Of a DNA stretch of 64,000 nucleotides, positions 30,261-40,295 are shown piece after piece (the stretch's first letter is position 1; every line of letters starts with the position of its first letter). Made by a program: the position numbers and the translations under genes. The DNA is from Cephalotus follicularis (taxonomy: Eukaryota > Streptophyta > Magnoliopsida > Oxalidales > Cephalotaceae): assembly GCA_001972305.1 (NCBI GenBank), contig BDDD01000086.1, positions 236,663 through 300,662 of the forward strand, in the 5' to 3' direction. Under the pieces are notes generated by a model, which was not told where the DNA came from, ran no database searches, and saw nothing but the letters and a program-made list of their open reading frames with translations.

Positions 30261-32946
30261 TGTCACGCCCCGAACCGTGGGATGGGCCTCATGACTCGAC
30301 ATGTGGCAATCTGCACAATCATTATCATTATTACTCATAAAATTTAAAACTTAATTAAATCATAAACATAATCCTTAAATTAATGTGTGGATATACAGAC
30401 CCAGTTCACTACATAAAGAAATACACTGCTACAAACCAGTAGTTAAAAATAAATAAATACATATTTATTTCCTGCAATTTCATCCATAAAAGCGTACTGT
30501 CGATGAGGAAGAACTTACTGTACTCTTTATCCTTGTCGCTGCTGCGATGTGCCTCTACTACCTATTCCAGTACCTGGCCCATTCAAAGGAATGGGTCAGC
30601 AACCCTGAGGGTTGTGTAGGTTGCCACATACACGGGCACATACCAGGGGAACAACAATATAAGCAGAGGAGAAAATCATAATAAATATGCATGCCTACAA
30701 GAATACAGATCACAATCCATATCATAAAATTTATCATCCTTTGTCCTCGGACTGCTCTACTCAAACCATACATATTACATACAGAGGAGTCTAGTCCGGT
30801 CATCCTGTGGTTTAGTCAACATATAAGGTTCACCTCTAGGCTCACCAGCCTGCAGAATTCTCCTCCAGGTTCACCTGCTGAGCGGAATTCGCCCTTTGCT
30901 CACCTGCTCTACGGTTCACCCTTTGGATCACCAGCTTTGGCGGAATTCACCTTTAGGTTCACCATTAGAGGATTCGCCCGAGGATCACCTGCCTCGCGGA
31001 GTTCACCCCTTGGGTTCACCTGCTAGGCGGAATTCTCACCAGTTTGCTCACCTGCCTGGGACCATCTATCTAAGTCTTTTCCCTTTACATTCCATTTCCT
31101 AATTCCATTTCCTTCCCTGGATAATTTCCCTTTTCATTCCTTTAGCATTCTTAATTTACTTCTTAAGCCAGACCAGGGCTCACCATTGTGCATGGCACTT
31201 CCTATGCACAAGGTACACCTCAAGGCGTGCATGGCGCATGCAGGCCATTATTCACTATATGGATGCATGCCAGCGACTCCCTCATGCAAATTTTCCTTTT
31301 TCTTCCCTTGTGTGTGCATGCAGGGGTCATGATCCATTACTTAAGTGCATGCCAGGGAACATTGGTAGCTTCATTGGAATGATTCCCATGCAGAGGACGT
31401 GGGTAGGCTCCCACTTAGTGGCCATCTCTTCACAGCACGTACCAGGAGCGCCAGGCCGGGAACAAAGCGCATGCATGGGGAAGGAGAGCCAAGGACGGCT
31501 CTTTGGGTGCTTGGCAGAGAACCATAATGCATGCATGGCAGGAGAGAGCCCGCAATGGCTCCTCTGGAGATGGCGCAAAGCCTCACTGGGTTCCTCTGGC
31601 CCTATGACAGCTCGGCAAGCATTGGAGGGAAGCTTGTGCCTTACATGGAGCTCGCGTTGAGCTCAGGCATCTTAGGAGCTCGGCTTTGGCCTCGGCAGCT
31701 CGGACATGGACCTCGGCAGGTCGGGCATGCACCTCGGCAGCTTGGGCATGGACCTTGGCAGCTCAGGCATGGAGCTCGGGCGTTGGCCTCGGTAGCTCGG
31801 GCGTTGGCCTCGGCAGCTCGGGCATGGACCTCTGCAGCTCGGGCATGGACCTTGGCAGCTAGGGCATGCACCTTGGCAGCTCGGGTATGCACCTCGGCAG
31901 CTCGGGCATGGACATCTCCTCGGGCACTTCACCTCCTCGACATCCCTGGCATCCTGGAAACTTGGCACCCGACCTTCTCGGGGATGGATGCTTGTGCTCT
32001 GTATATGACTACTTGGTGAGAAGCCGCGCTCGGACGCACTAGCAGGGGAGCTCGGGTGCTCCTCGTGGCATCTCTGCAACTCTCCCAACGTGCTAGGCGC
32101 ACAGTCAGGTACATGGACGAAATGCCAGGGATGCAACACAGTATTACTTAACTTCACTTACATAAAAGGCACCGTTGCGCCCTTGTCCCCCAATGTCAAA
32201 GAAACACTCACGTACTCTAGTTTTACTTCTCTAAGGTAATACATATAAATTAAATAACTCCTATATAAGCAATAAAAGAAATAACACATAATCACACAGA
32301 CAAAAGAACAATCACACACACACATACGTTGGTAGGCGCTCGGACATGAAGCAACCTACCTGGGGTAAGGTTGAAAACAGAGATCTTCTTCCTCCTCCTT
32401 AATCTGGACTTCCTTCCAACAGGGGTCTGCTACACACCTTTCACCTTGCTAATTTCTCCTTCCTTGCACAATTTCCTTCACTTCCAGGAAATGGTGTATA
32501 TATGTATATGTGTGTGGGCAGGGACTCTTCCGAGGAAGGCCCCTGCTTGTCTTCTTCTTCCTTATTCCAGCGTCTAGCCCCATCTCCTATCATTCTTGCC
32601 TTTCTGTCAATTTTTTTGGAGCAAAACGTGAAAAGAATGGCTAAAAGTGTAGCTCCCAGATCCCTTTCTCCTTTTATAGTCATAATGGAAGTATCCAGAA
32701 TTATGTAGTCAATTCTTACGGGTGCAGGCCAACTCTATCCCTTGGGCCATCCTCTCACTTGGGCCTTTCTCTCATTCCTTTCCCTTTTAAAGCCAAATTG
32801 CTATACATATTAAATTTGGTCCAAAGAGAATAAAACAATTTCTCAAGCCCAAGGTCATAAATTATATTCCATTACCCAACCCAAAAAGGAAGGAAAATGA
32901 TTACAAAGCCCAATAATAAAATTTAATAATATTTAGGGCTCTTACA
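30261..32946 (-). repeat. Gy3 5' LTR (2.69 kb)
   Basis: Starts TGTCACGCCCCGAACC and ends GGGCTCTTACA on the plus strand. It contains the same internal repeats as the 3' LTR: GGTTCACC/GCGGAATTC block (30826-31060), CATGCA-rich segment (31185-31560) and 21-bp array (31685-31915). Confidence 0.95.
31685..31915. repeat. 21-bp tandem repeat in the Gy3 5' LTR
   Basis: About ten units of the GGCAGCTCGGGCATGGACCT type, with two adjacent GGGCGTTGGCCTCGG variants where the other LTR has one. Confidence 0.92.
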
Positions 32947-33140
32947 CTTCTACATGGTCATCGACACGTCTTCCATCTAAAAGACTGAAGTTTTTTGCAA
33001 ACTATGCATCCATATGGTTAAACCTTTGGTCTACTGACTCCTGGTATGTGTCAAGGCATAAAGAGATAGCTTTCGAATCAATGGGTGATGGTGAAGATGA
33101 ACCAATCACTTCAGTTTTATCTTGTTTTTATTTTTTTTAT
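32947..33140 (-). pseudogene. Gy2 gag N-terminal fragment
   Basis: Continues the Gy2 gag frame to the right of Gy3: SSSPSPIDSKAISLCLDTY, SVDQRFNHMDA, FSLLDGRRVDDHVEEP, joining directly to 22668 across the CTTCT duplication. One stop (TAG) after HMDA. Confidence 0.8.
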
Positions 33141-33440
33141 ATGGTAAAGGGTGAGAGAAAAATAAAGACTAATGCTGAGGTTGACGCAAACTAAAACAAA
33201 TAATGTAAATTAAACTAATATGATGCTCTACGTAAAACAAAAAACTTAATGTAAACGATATGTTAAGATTCCAAAGGATGCAACTCTAAAGTATGCAAAA
33301 TGATTAATAAAGGCTAACAATGAAGCAAAATAAGACTAAAAAAATAAGAAATATTGGGATTTTTTTTTGTTTTTGTTTTTGGACAGACAAATAGGCAAAC
33401 TTGGACACTAACACAAATTAACTAATTTAACTAAACAAAT
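33141..33440. other. AT-rich leader or flank of Gy2
   Basis: No gene. AT-rich with A-runs and a T-run near 33360-33378. It lies between the Gy2 gag start and the Gy4 insertion; probably the Gy2 5' untranslated region. No Gy2 LTR was recognised. Confidence 0.5.
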
Positions 33441-33640
33441 TGATATGGGGAAAATCTATTTATATTAAGACCTCCTCGGATGACGCCATGTGTCCAGAGG
33501 GTTCTTTTTAAAGCTAACATGGACGTGGGTCAGAGAAGGCTTAGTAAGGCGAGTCAGAGAAGCAAGCGAGCAGACCCTCGCCAAACACCAGAGCCGAGGA
33601 GTGCTAACTTGACCAAGAGCGCCCCACACGACATCCGTGC
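33441..33640 (+). repeat. Gy4 5' LTR, first part
   Basis: Matches the first 210 bp of the 3' LTR (40296-40505), with a 12-bp deletion near the AAGGACACGTGTC segment. Ends at CATCCGTGC, where the inverted segment begins. Confidence 0.9.
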
Positions 33641-33653
33641 CGACGGCGCTAAC
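33641..33653 (-). promoter_or_regulatory. Primer-binding-site start attached to the inverted LTR
   Basis: The minus strand reads GTTAGCGCCGTCG directly after the LTR end CAACA, resembling the TTGGCGCCGTC start of a Tat primer-binding region. The inverted segment thus carries sequence from inside the 5' end of an element. Confidence 0.6.
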
Positions 33654-34572
33654 TGTTGATACAGAAATCTTTCCCTCAACAGTACCCCACGTGTAAGGGC
33701 TTGATTTGTTTAGGGAAACGCTGTGTCAATGCTCCGAGATGAAGGCAGAAGGAAGCTGCGAATGTTTTCCCTGGACAGAAGAGCAAACACGTTGAAGGTC
33801 CAGGAGGATGTTCTCCTGGGGACACTCCGACGCTCAAATTCGGCCTTTGTAAAGAGAAAATTAGGTTCTTTTGAGAGTAAAAATGGCTGACCTTCGTTCT
33901 GACTGTTGAACTAGTATTTATAGGGTAGGAGCCTAACTATTTGAGCGTGTGTTTAGGAGCTGATATGTATCCCCTAAGGAAATACCGAGGATCTCGGTCA
34001 TTTTCCTTGATCTCCGCCTGATGTGTAGCCACTTTCCTTGTAGGTAGTTTATTATATATCAACTTCCTTATTTGGATGAAGGCGAATCCCTGATAAGTAG
34101 GCTGATTTTAAGGATTCATTCCATAGATAAAGAGTAGGTCCTCTGCAATAGGGCTGCCGAGGAGGAGAATTGTGTTACTGCTGCCAAGGTAATGAGCCTC
34201 TTGCTTCTCTTTCGCTGCAGGGTCTTCGATGTCTGGAATTTGTGCTTGGGACACTGGGTTCATTACCATAATGTCGAGGAGGAGGTCCTCGACACAGGTG
34301 CTTTAAGGGACGGCTTATGCCCTGTACCCGAAGAGAGCTTCTCGGGCCGAGGAGGTCCTCGGCACGGATGTCGTGTGGGGCACTCTTGGTCAAGTTAGCA
34401 CTCCTCGGCTCTGGTGTCTGGCGAGGGTCTGCTCGCTTGCTTCTCTGACTCGCCTTACTAAGCCTCCTCTGACCCACGTCCATGTGAGCTTCAAAAAGAA
34501 CCCTCTGGACACATGGCTTCATCCGAGGAGGACAAGTGTCCTTCTTAATATAAATAGATTTTTCCTATATCA
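33654..34572 (-). repeat. Complete Gy4-family LTR in inverted orientation inside the 5' LTR
   Basis: On the minus strand it starts TGATATAGGAAAAATC (34572) and ends ATTTCTGTATCAACA (33654), about 919 bp. It carries the TATA box as TATTTATA at 33915-33922. It is followed on the minus-strand upstream side by a polypurine tract and 3' internal sequence (34573-34727), so it is an LTR with both polypurine-side and primer-side neighbours. Confidence 0.92.
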
Positions 34573-34727
34573 TATGCCCCCTGGTCCTTCTTCTTTGACC
34601 TTGGTCAGAGGAGGAGGATCAGAGTTGAGAGTCGCGGCTCAGGCCGTACTCCTCTGCAGAGCTTCACACTAGCTTTCCCATGTGCGAGTGAGCCGAGGTT
34701 GAAGGTATTGCTTTTGATGATCCTCTG
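34573..34727 (-). other. Inverted 3' internal sequence with polypurine tract
   Basis: The minus strand corresponds to 40140-40295 upstream of the 3' LTR, including AGAAGAAGGACCAGGGGGCA. It forms the spacer of the foldback. Confidence 0.88.
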
Positions 34728-35400
34728 AAGCTCTCTTCGGGTACAGGGCAGAAGCCGTCCCTCAAAGCACCTCTGCCGAGGACCTCCTCCTCGGCATTAT
34801 GGTAATGAACCCAGTGTCCCAAGCACAAATTCCAGACATTGAAGACCCTGCAATGAAAGAGAAGAAAGAGGCTCATTACCTTGGCAGAAGTAACACAATT
34901 CTCCTCCTCGGCAGCCCTATTGCAGAGGACCTACTCTTTATCTATGGAATGAGGCCTTAAAATCAGCCTACTTATCAAGGATTCACCTTCATCCAAATAA
35001 GGAAGTTGATATATAATAAACTACCTACAAGGAAAGTGGCTACACATCAGGCGGAGATTAAGGGAAATGACCGAGATCCACAGTATTTCCTTAGGGGATA
35101 CATATCAGCTCCTAAACACACACTCAGACAGTTAGGCTCCTACCCTATAAATACTAGTTCAATAGTCAGAACAAAGGTCAGCCATTTTTACTCTCAAAAG
35201 AACCTAATTTTCTCTGTGCAAAGGCCTAATTTGAGCTTCGGAGTGTCCCCGGGAGAACATCCTCCTGAGCCTTCAACGTGTTTGCTCTTCTGTGCAGGGA
35301 AAACATTCGCAGCTTCCTTCTACCTTCATCTCGGAGCATTGACACAGCGTTTCCCTAAACAAATCAAGCCCTTACACGTGGGGTACTGTTGAGGGAAGGA
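34728..35400 (+). repeat. Gy4 5' LTR, second part, fused to pol
   Basis: Resumes at GAAGCTCTCTTCGGG (about 20 bp of LTR lost at the junction) and runs to GAGGGAAGGAT, lacking the last 16 bp. The junction to integrase shares AT(G) with both parents, suggesting a microhomology deletion. The TATA box TATAAATA is at 35146-35153. Confidence 0.9.
35146..35153 (+). promoter_or_regulatory. LTR TATA box upstream of the integrase frame
   Basis: TATAAATA in GCTCCTACCC..CTAGTTC context; the same box is at 40933-40940 in the 3' LTR. It lies about 250 bp before the integrase ATG. Confidence 0.7.
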
Positions 35401-36350
35401 TGCATCAAGATGCTATAGACTTGGTGAGGACGTGTGACAAGTGTCAGAAGAATGCAAACATAAGTAGAAAACCTTCTCAACCTCTGACATCTATCACGGC
35501 CCCATGGCCCTTTGCACAATGGGGAATGGACTTCATCGGACCATTACCCATGGGGATAAGCCAGAGGAAGTTTCTCATTGTTGCAGTAGACTACTTTACC
35601 AAGTGGGTGGAAGCAGAACCTCTAGCCAGAATTACAGAGAAGAACACGAAGAGCTTCATATGGAAGTCAATCATCTGTAGATTCGGAGTCCCGAGGACAA
35701 TTGTCACAGACAACGGTAAACAGTTTGATTGCCAAGCCTTCCGTGACTTTTGTAAAGAGTGGAGGATAGAGCATAGGCTTGCCTCAGTAGCCTACCCCCA
35801 AAGTAATGGTCAAGCCGAGGTGATCAATAGAGAAATCATCTCGGGCTTGAAGAAGCACCTAGAAGATAGCAAAGGAAGATGGACAGAGGAGCTACCAAGC
35901 GTGCTATGGGCATACAGAACAACTCCTCGGACTACAACCGGTGAATCCCCATACAGTCTATGTTTCAGGGCAGAGGCTATGATACCAGTGGAGATTGGAG
36001 TACAATCACCAAGAGTTGTACATTTCACTGAAGACAACAATGAAGAAGGTCTTAGATGCATCCTCGACCTAGTGGAAGAACTAAGAAATAAGGTTGCGAT
36101 CAGAGTTGCAGCCTACCAGCAGAGGGTGAGCCGCTACTATAACAAAAGGGTAAGCCCCAGACCACTAAGACAAGGAGATCTAGTCCTACGCAACTCAGCT
36201 GTTGCAGACCCAACCGGTAACAGAGGAAAACTAGCCCCTGCCTGGGAGGGGCCATACAAAATCAAAAGAGTCCTCCACCCAGGAACATTCAAACTTGAAA
36301 CTTTGGGGGGGATAAGGAGATTGCCAGAGCTTGGAATGCCGAGCATCTGA
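35400..36350 (+). CDS. Gy4 integrase, uninterrupted 316-codon frame
   Basis: Begins MHQDAIDLVRTCDKCQ and contains the full rve core: MDFIGPL, VTDNGKQFD and SNGQAEVINRE, so the D, D, E triad is present. The Tat C-terminal part follows (YNKRVSPRPLRQGDLVL, WEGPYKIKRVL, FKLETLGGIRRLP). The His pair of the zinc-binding domain is missing because the deletion joins the LTR to pol just before the Cys pair. Only about 250 bp of LTR leader separates it from a TATA box, so it could be expressed as a stand-alone protein. Gy1 carries the same segment with stops and a changed Glu. Whether the frame is selected or simply young is unknown. Confidence 0.88.
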   Translation: MHQDAIDLVRTCDKCQKNANISRKPSQPLTSITAPWPFAQWGMDFIGPLPMGISQRKFLIVAVDYFTKWVEAEPLARITEKNTKSFIWKSIICRFGVPRTIVTDNGKQFDCQAFRDFCKEWRIEHRLASVAYPQSNGQAEVINREIISGLKKHLEDSKGRWTEELPSVLWAYRTTPRTTTGESPYSLCFRAEAMIPVEIGVQSPRVVHFTEDNNEEGLRCILDLVEELRNKVAIRVAAYQQRVSRYYNKRVSPRPLRQGDLVLRNSAVADPTGNRGKLAPAWEGPYKIKRVLHPGTFKLETLGGIRRLPELGMPSI

Positions 36351-37207
36351 GGAAGTACTATCAATGAATGTAAGTTGTACAAATTCAGATATCAATGAAA
36401 AAGAATTTTTCAAAACTTGTGTTCGATATCATAGTTTCAAGTTTTCAAGGGACCGGAGGTCCAATGTTCATGTTCTCAAACCTCTGACAGCCACCGATCA
36501 ACTCCCTCAATTTTCACTTCAAGCATGTCTGACCCAGCCCCAAAAAGAAAGCGAAGAGAAGCCGATGTCTCGAACAGACTGAGGTAACAAACGTCCGAGA
36601 AAACACTCAAGGACGAGCATACAAAAGACTCCTTCCGAGGAGCATCTATATACTTATCAACTAAGACTCCTTCCGAGGAGCACCCAAAGACTCCCAGGGA
36701 GCAAACACTGGTCGGCAATACCATAGGAACTTGACCAACCAGACCTAAAATCGTGACTTGAAAGGTGAATCCATGGGAACTCACAACGATCAAGCTCGTC
36801 GGACTAATCACTTTAATACAAGTGTCCCTATGTGGACTGCAAGCTCAACCGACCTATCCTAAAACCTAATGGGTCAGACGATACTCTGCTCGGCAAACCC
36901 ATAGGAACTTGTCCGAGCAGACCAAGAGTTTAGTCTATGAAGACAACAAAACTCATAAAGACTAAGTTACGATTACTTAAGCACTTTTGAAATGAAGTGT
37001 CCTACGAAGACTATTAAGCTTAAGTGTTCGCTTCTTCAAGAAGTCAATAACTTGGGTAGAGTTAGAATTCCTAAGGGAATTGTTAACATATACATACATG
37101 CAGAGCTTAAGCACACAATACAAAAAATTAATCAAAGGCAAAATCCGAGAATGCGAAAATAGTCTTTCTTTATTTATAGATTAAAGAAATTACAAGTTCA
37201 TCAAAGA
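36351..37207 (+). other. Gy4 3' region after integrase, with three short repeat units
   Basis: Noncoding. About three units of AGACTCCTTCCGAGGAGCA type occur at 36627-36703, followed by GGTCGGCAATACCATAGGAA, which matches Gy1 around 20-65. This is the short form of the array that is expanded in Gy1. Confidence 0.75.
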
Positions 37208-37445
37208 TTGAAGACTCTTACAAGACTAAAGCAAATAAACACTAGGACTCAGAAGGATCTTCATGCTCGGGCAGAAGCGAAGAAGGCTTCGGTGGAAGGC
37301 AGAGGAGGAACTTCGAGCCCAGAGGAAGGGTCCACAGAAGTCGATGTAGAAGGAATGATGGAAGAGTCCAAAGTAGGGTCCGAGGTTAATGCAGGATCCG
37401 CAGGAAGGATAACCAAGTCTGGCGAACCGGTTATCGTCAGCTCGT

Positions 37446-39678
37446 CTACCATGGCAGATGAGCCCCCTTCTCCAATTCGAGGCAGAGCTTTTCTTCCTCC
37501 GCATCAATTCCCTCTGGGTAGAAGTCAAATGTTTTGGTCGAGGGACCATATACTACTCCACCCAGAGGAACGTCGGGACGAAGGGAGGAGATCCAGTTCC
37601 TGTAGGCATAGAAGCCCCGACGGAAGTACTCGGCCGCCTCCTCAAACACCACCTCCTCAAACTCATCCAAGGCCTTGAACTCCTCCACGGAGGATCTCAT
37701 CAGCTCCTTGAACTCATCCGAGGATTTGAAGTCTGTCACGGCTCTGTTCCGTTCCCTCCTCAGCTGTTCCTCATCCTTCCTCTGCTGGCGTTCAAGTTTC
37801 GCCTCCAGGTCAAGGCACTTCTTCCTGGTGTGATCCAGCTCTGCCTCCAGCTCCTTCCTATCAGCCCTCTCCTCCTCCAAATCCTCAACTTCTTGCTTCT
37901 TCTCCCCAACCAAGGACTCCTGAACTTTGAGAACCTCGTTCAGTTGAGCTTGGTCAGAGCGGGTGGTCTCCTCCAAAGTTGCCATGCTTGCCCTCAGCTC
38001 CCTGTCCCTGGCCACAACGGCAGAGAAGTTGTCGACCAGCAATTGAGTGTTGTTCAGGGCCTGTCAGAGGAGCATATATGTCAGTAAGTGTGAAGAGAAA
38101 AGACATAAGAAAAATTTGGGTAGCAGAGGAAGAAGTTACGTACCCTCAGGTTGCTTCGGAGACAATGGGTTACCAACTGCTCGTTGGACCATTTCTCCCT
38201 CGCCTCCATCTCCAAGGGAAAGAAGACCAGACGACTGGTCGCCTGAGGGACCCCAGAGCATTCAGGTGCAGTTTGGAGCAGTCCATGTCCTCAAAGTCGT
38301 TGAGCAAGTCCTCTGCCTCCCGAGTTGGAGGTATGATGATTGGATCTTGAGAACTCGCTCCGAGGGCAGCGACATCCTCGACCTCCTTCCCCTTTCTGGC
38401 TCCCTTAGCCCCTTCCCCTTCCTGCTCTTCTTCATCAGAGGAATGTGCTCATCAGCGGGGGATGTATAGTCTGCAGTCCTCTTGCCTGCCTCTCTCCTCT
38501 TCTCGGCAGCAGCAGCAGGAGCTCTAACGGGTAGAGGAGTCTTGGCCTGCGGCCTGGATCCCTCAGCCGCGATGCTTTTCCCCTTCGGTTTTGACCCACC
38601 TGCAGTAGGGGCCTTCCTCTTGTCAGTAGTCTTCAGGATGACAGAGAAGTCACGGCGAGGAACCATTGCTGAAAGGAAACATAAAGAATAAGGTCAGAGA
38701 TTCAAAATACAAGAAAAATGAGAATAAAACTAAACTAAGCAGTGGAGGAGACAAAGGCTTTATACCGCTTTCCTCCGACACTAGGGGCATAGGACTATCT
38801 TGACCTCCCTCTCCCCCCGAGATATCCTTCTCAGCTTCGTCCGAGTGGGATCCTTGGCCGAGGACCACGCTCAGCCCCGCCTGGAGCAGACGATCCTCGT
38901 GAACAGTGAAGTTCACCTACTTTGGCTCAAGGGCCAGAAGCTTATTGAAGCTTATCTTCTCAGCCAAGGTCAGGCGGGACCTCTTGTTCAGAAACGTCCT
39001 GTCCAGAGAATCGCACCAGGGAGATGGAGTGAACCCTTCAAAGTCCTTTATTAAGAAATACCTCCTCCTCCAATTTTTGATGGACTTGGTAGAGTTGAGG
39101 AGGAGCTTTTTTACGCCAGAGCGGGACTTGAAAAAGTACCCACTCTTCTTGGGCGTAGCTGAGAGGACGTGGAACTCTTTGAAAAGGTTCACTGTCACGT
39201 CCACCTCTGACTCAATACATTTGACGAGGAAGCCGATTATGAAGCTCCAAGACTGAGGTTGAAGGAGTGAAGGATGGAGACTAAAGTTTTCTAAGATCGA
39301 GATGGAAAATGAGGGAATTGGAACCCTCAAACCATGAGAGAGTGCCCCTTCGAAGATCGCAAAAAGACATTCTCTACTCATGGTAACCATCTGAGGATCC
39401 AAGGGAAGACAGTACGTTAGCCCACAGGGAAAGTTATACTTCTCAGAGAGTTTTTTCACCTCAACACGGCTAAGGGTGCTCGCCCCGAAACAATTCTCAG
39501 AAGGTGGGGGTTTAGCCCCGGCGGTGGGAGCAACAGGGTCACCCACCGTAGCCCCTAGGCTACCTTCGACACCAAGTGGTCTCTCGGCGGTGGGAACCAC
39601 CATGGCCAAGGGCTCGACCGCTAAGGGAGAAGAAGAAGAAGAAGAAGAAGACCCACTGGACTGTTCTTGACTAGCCAT
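37446..39678 (-). CDS. Antisense gene of Gy4: Transposase_28-type domain plus coiled coil, three exons
   Basis: Opposite to the element. Exon 1 (39678-38766) begins MASQEQSSGSSSS and contains a region typical of the 'putative gypsy type transposon' domain (YNFPCGLTYCLPLDPQ, FAIFEGALSHGLRVP, WSFIIGFLVKC, GVKKLLLNSTKSIKNWRRR). Exon 2 (38668-38144) is basic then acidic. Exon 3 (38060-37446) is a coiled coil rich in Glu, Lys and Leu ending YRNWISSLRPDVPLGGVVYG. Borders fit GT..AG (GTATAA/TTTCAG, GTACGT/TGACAG). A TAG at 38917-38919 in exon 1 and a frame change within exon 2 suggest the copy is damaged. Antisense genes of this type are known from Tat elements; their role is unsettled. Confidence 0.75.
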
Positions 39679-40295
39679 TAGCTTAAGGCGAAGAAGAAGA
39701 AACTGCCAAAGAAATCTTAGAACAACCTATAACGGCAAGAAGATGATGAAAACTTACCAAAAGTTTTGATGAGAAGTGATGAAACAGGGTTCTGAAGGCA
39801 CAGCGAACTTGGAAAGCTCTCAACGACGATATGAATACTGGAGATTGAAGGAGCGAAAGGTTTGCTTTGAGAAGAATATAACCTTTTATAGACTTGTAGC
39901 TCGGATCCTAGCCCCCCACTTCACACAGATCCAACGGCTGAGGAACAAACCATCAAATCAAACGCGGGAGACGAAGAGACAGGGGCGGGAAACACTCGGT
40001 TAATGCCACGTGTAAATCGTGTTCAATACGCAACTTAAATGCAATGATTTGTGCTCGCGACACGAGACCCGTTAGCAGAGATAGATATAGACAATAGGGC
40101 AAGCTTCGATCCTCTGCTAAGGCAGACTTAGTTTTATGTCAGAGGATCATCAAAAGCAATACCTTCAACCTCGGCTCGCTCGCACATGGGAAAGCTAGTG
40201 TGAAGCTCTACAGAGGAGTCTGGCCTGAGCCACGGCTCTCAACTCTGATCCTCCTCCTCTGACCAAGGTCAGAGAAGAAGGACCAGGGGGGCATA
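39679..40295 (+). other. Gy4 3' untranslated region and polypurine tract
   Basis: No plus-strand gene. It probably holds the promoter of the antisense gene. The polypurine tract (AGAAGAAGGACCAGGGGGG) ends just before the LTR at 40296. Confidence 0.7.

Larger units (their letters stand above)
22669..32946 (-). mobile_element. Gy3: complete chromovirus-type Ty3/gypsy retrotransposon (10.3 kb)
   Basis: Two direct LTRs (22669-25347 and 30261-32946) enclose gag, protease, RT, RNase H, integrase and a chromodomain, all on the minus strand. Both outer flanks read CTTCT, a perfect 5-bp target duplication. Removing the element joins the Gy2 gag frame (..DDHVEEPVRPQN), which proves insertion into Gy2. 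The chromodomain and long LTRs fit the Tekay/Del group. Coding parts contain several stops, and the LTRs differ visibly, so it is not recent. Confidence 0.95.

Noticed and set aside
33441..35400. Foldback-type DNA transposon
   Set aside because: The arms are clearly the Gy4 LTR in both orientations with polypurine and primer-site remnants, and the outer target duplication belongs to the whole 7.8-kb element.
37458..38087. Plus-strand frame of 209 codons in Gy4
   Set aside because: Shadow of the coiled-coil exon of the antisense gene; the minus strand has splice borders and coiled-coil composition.
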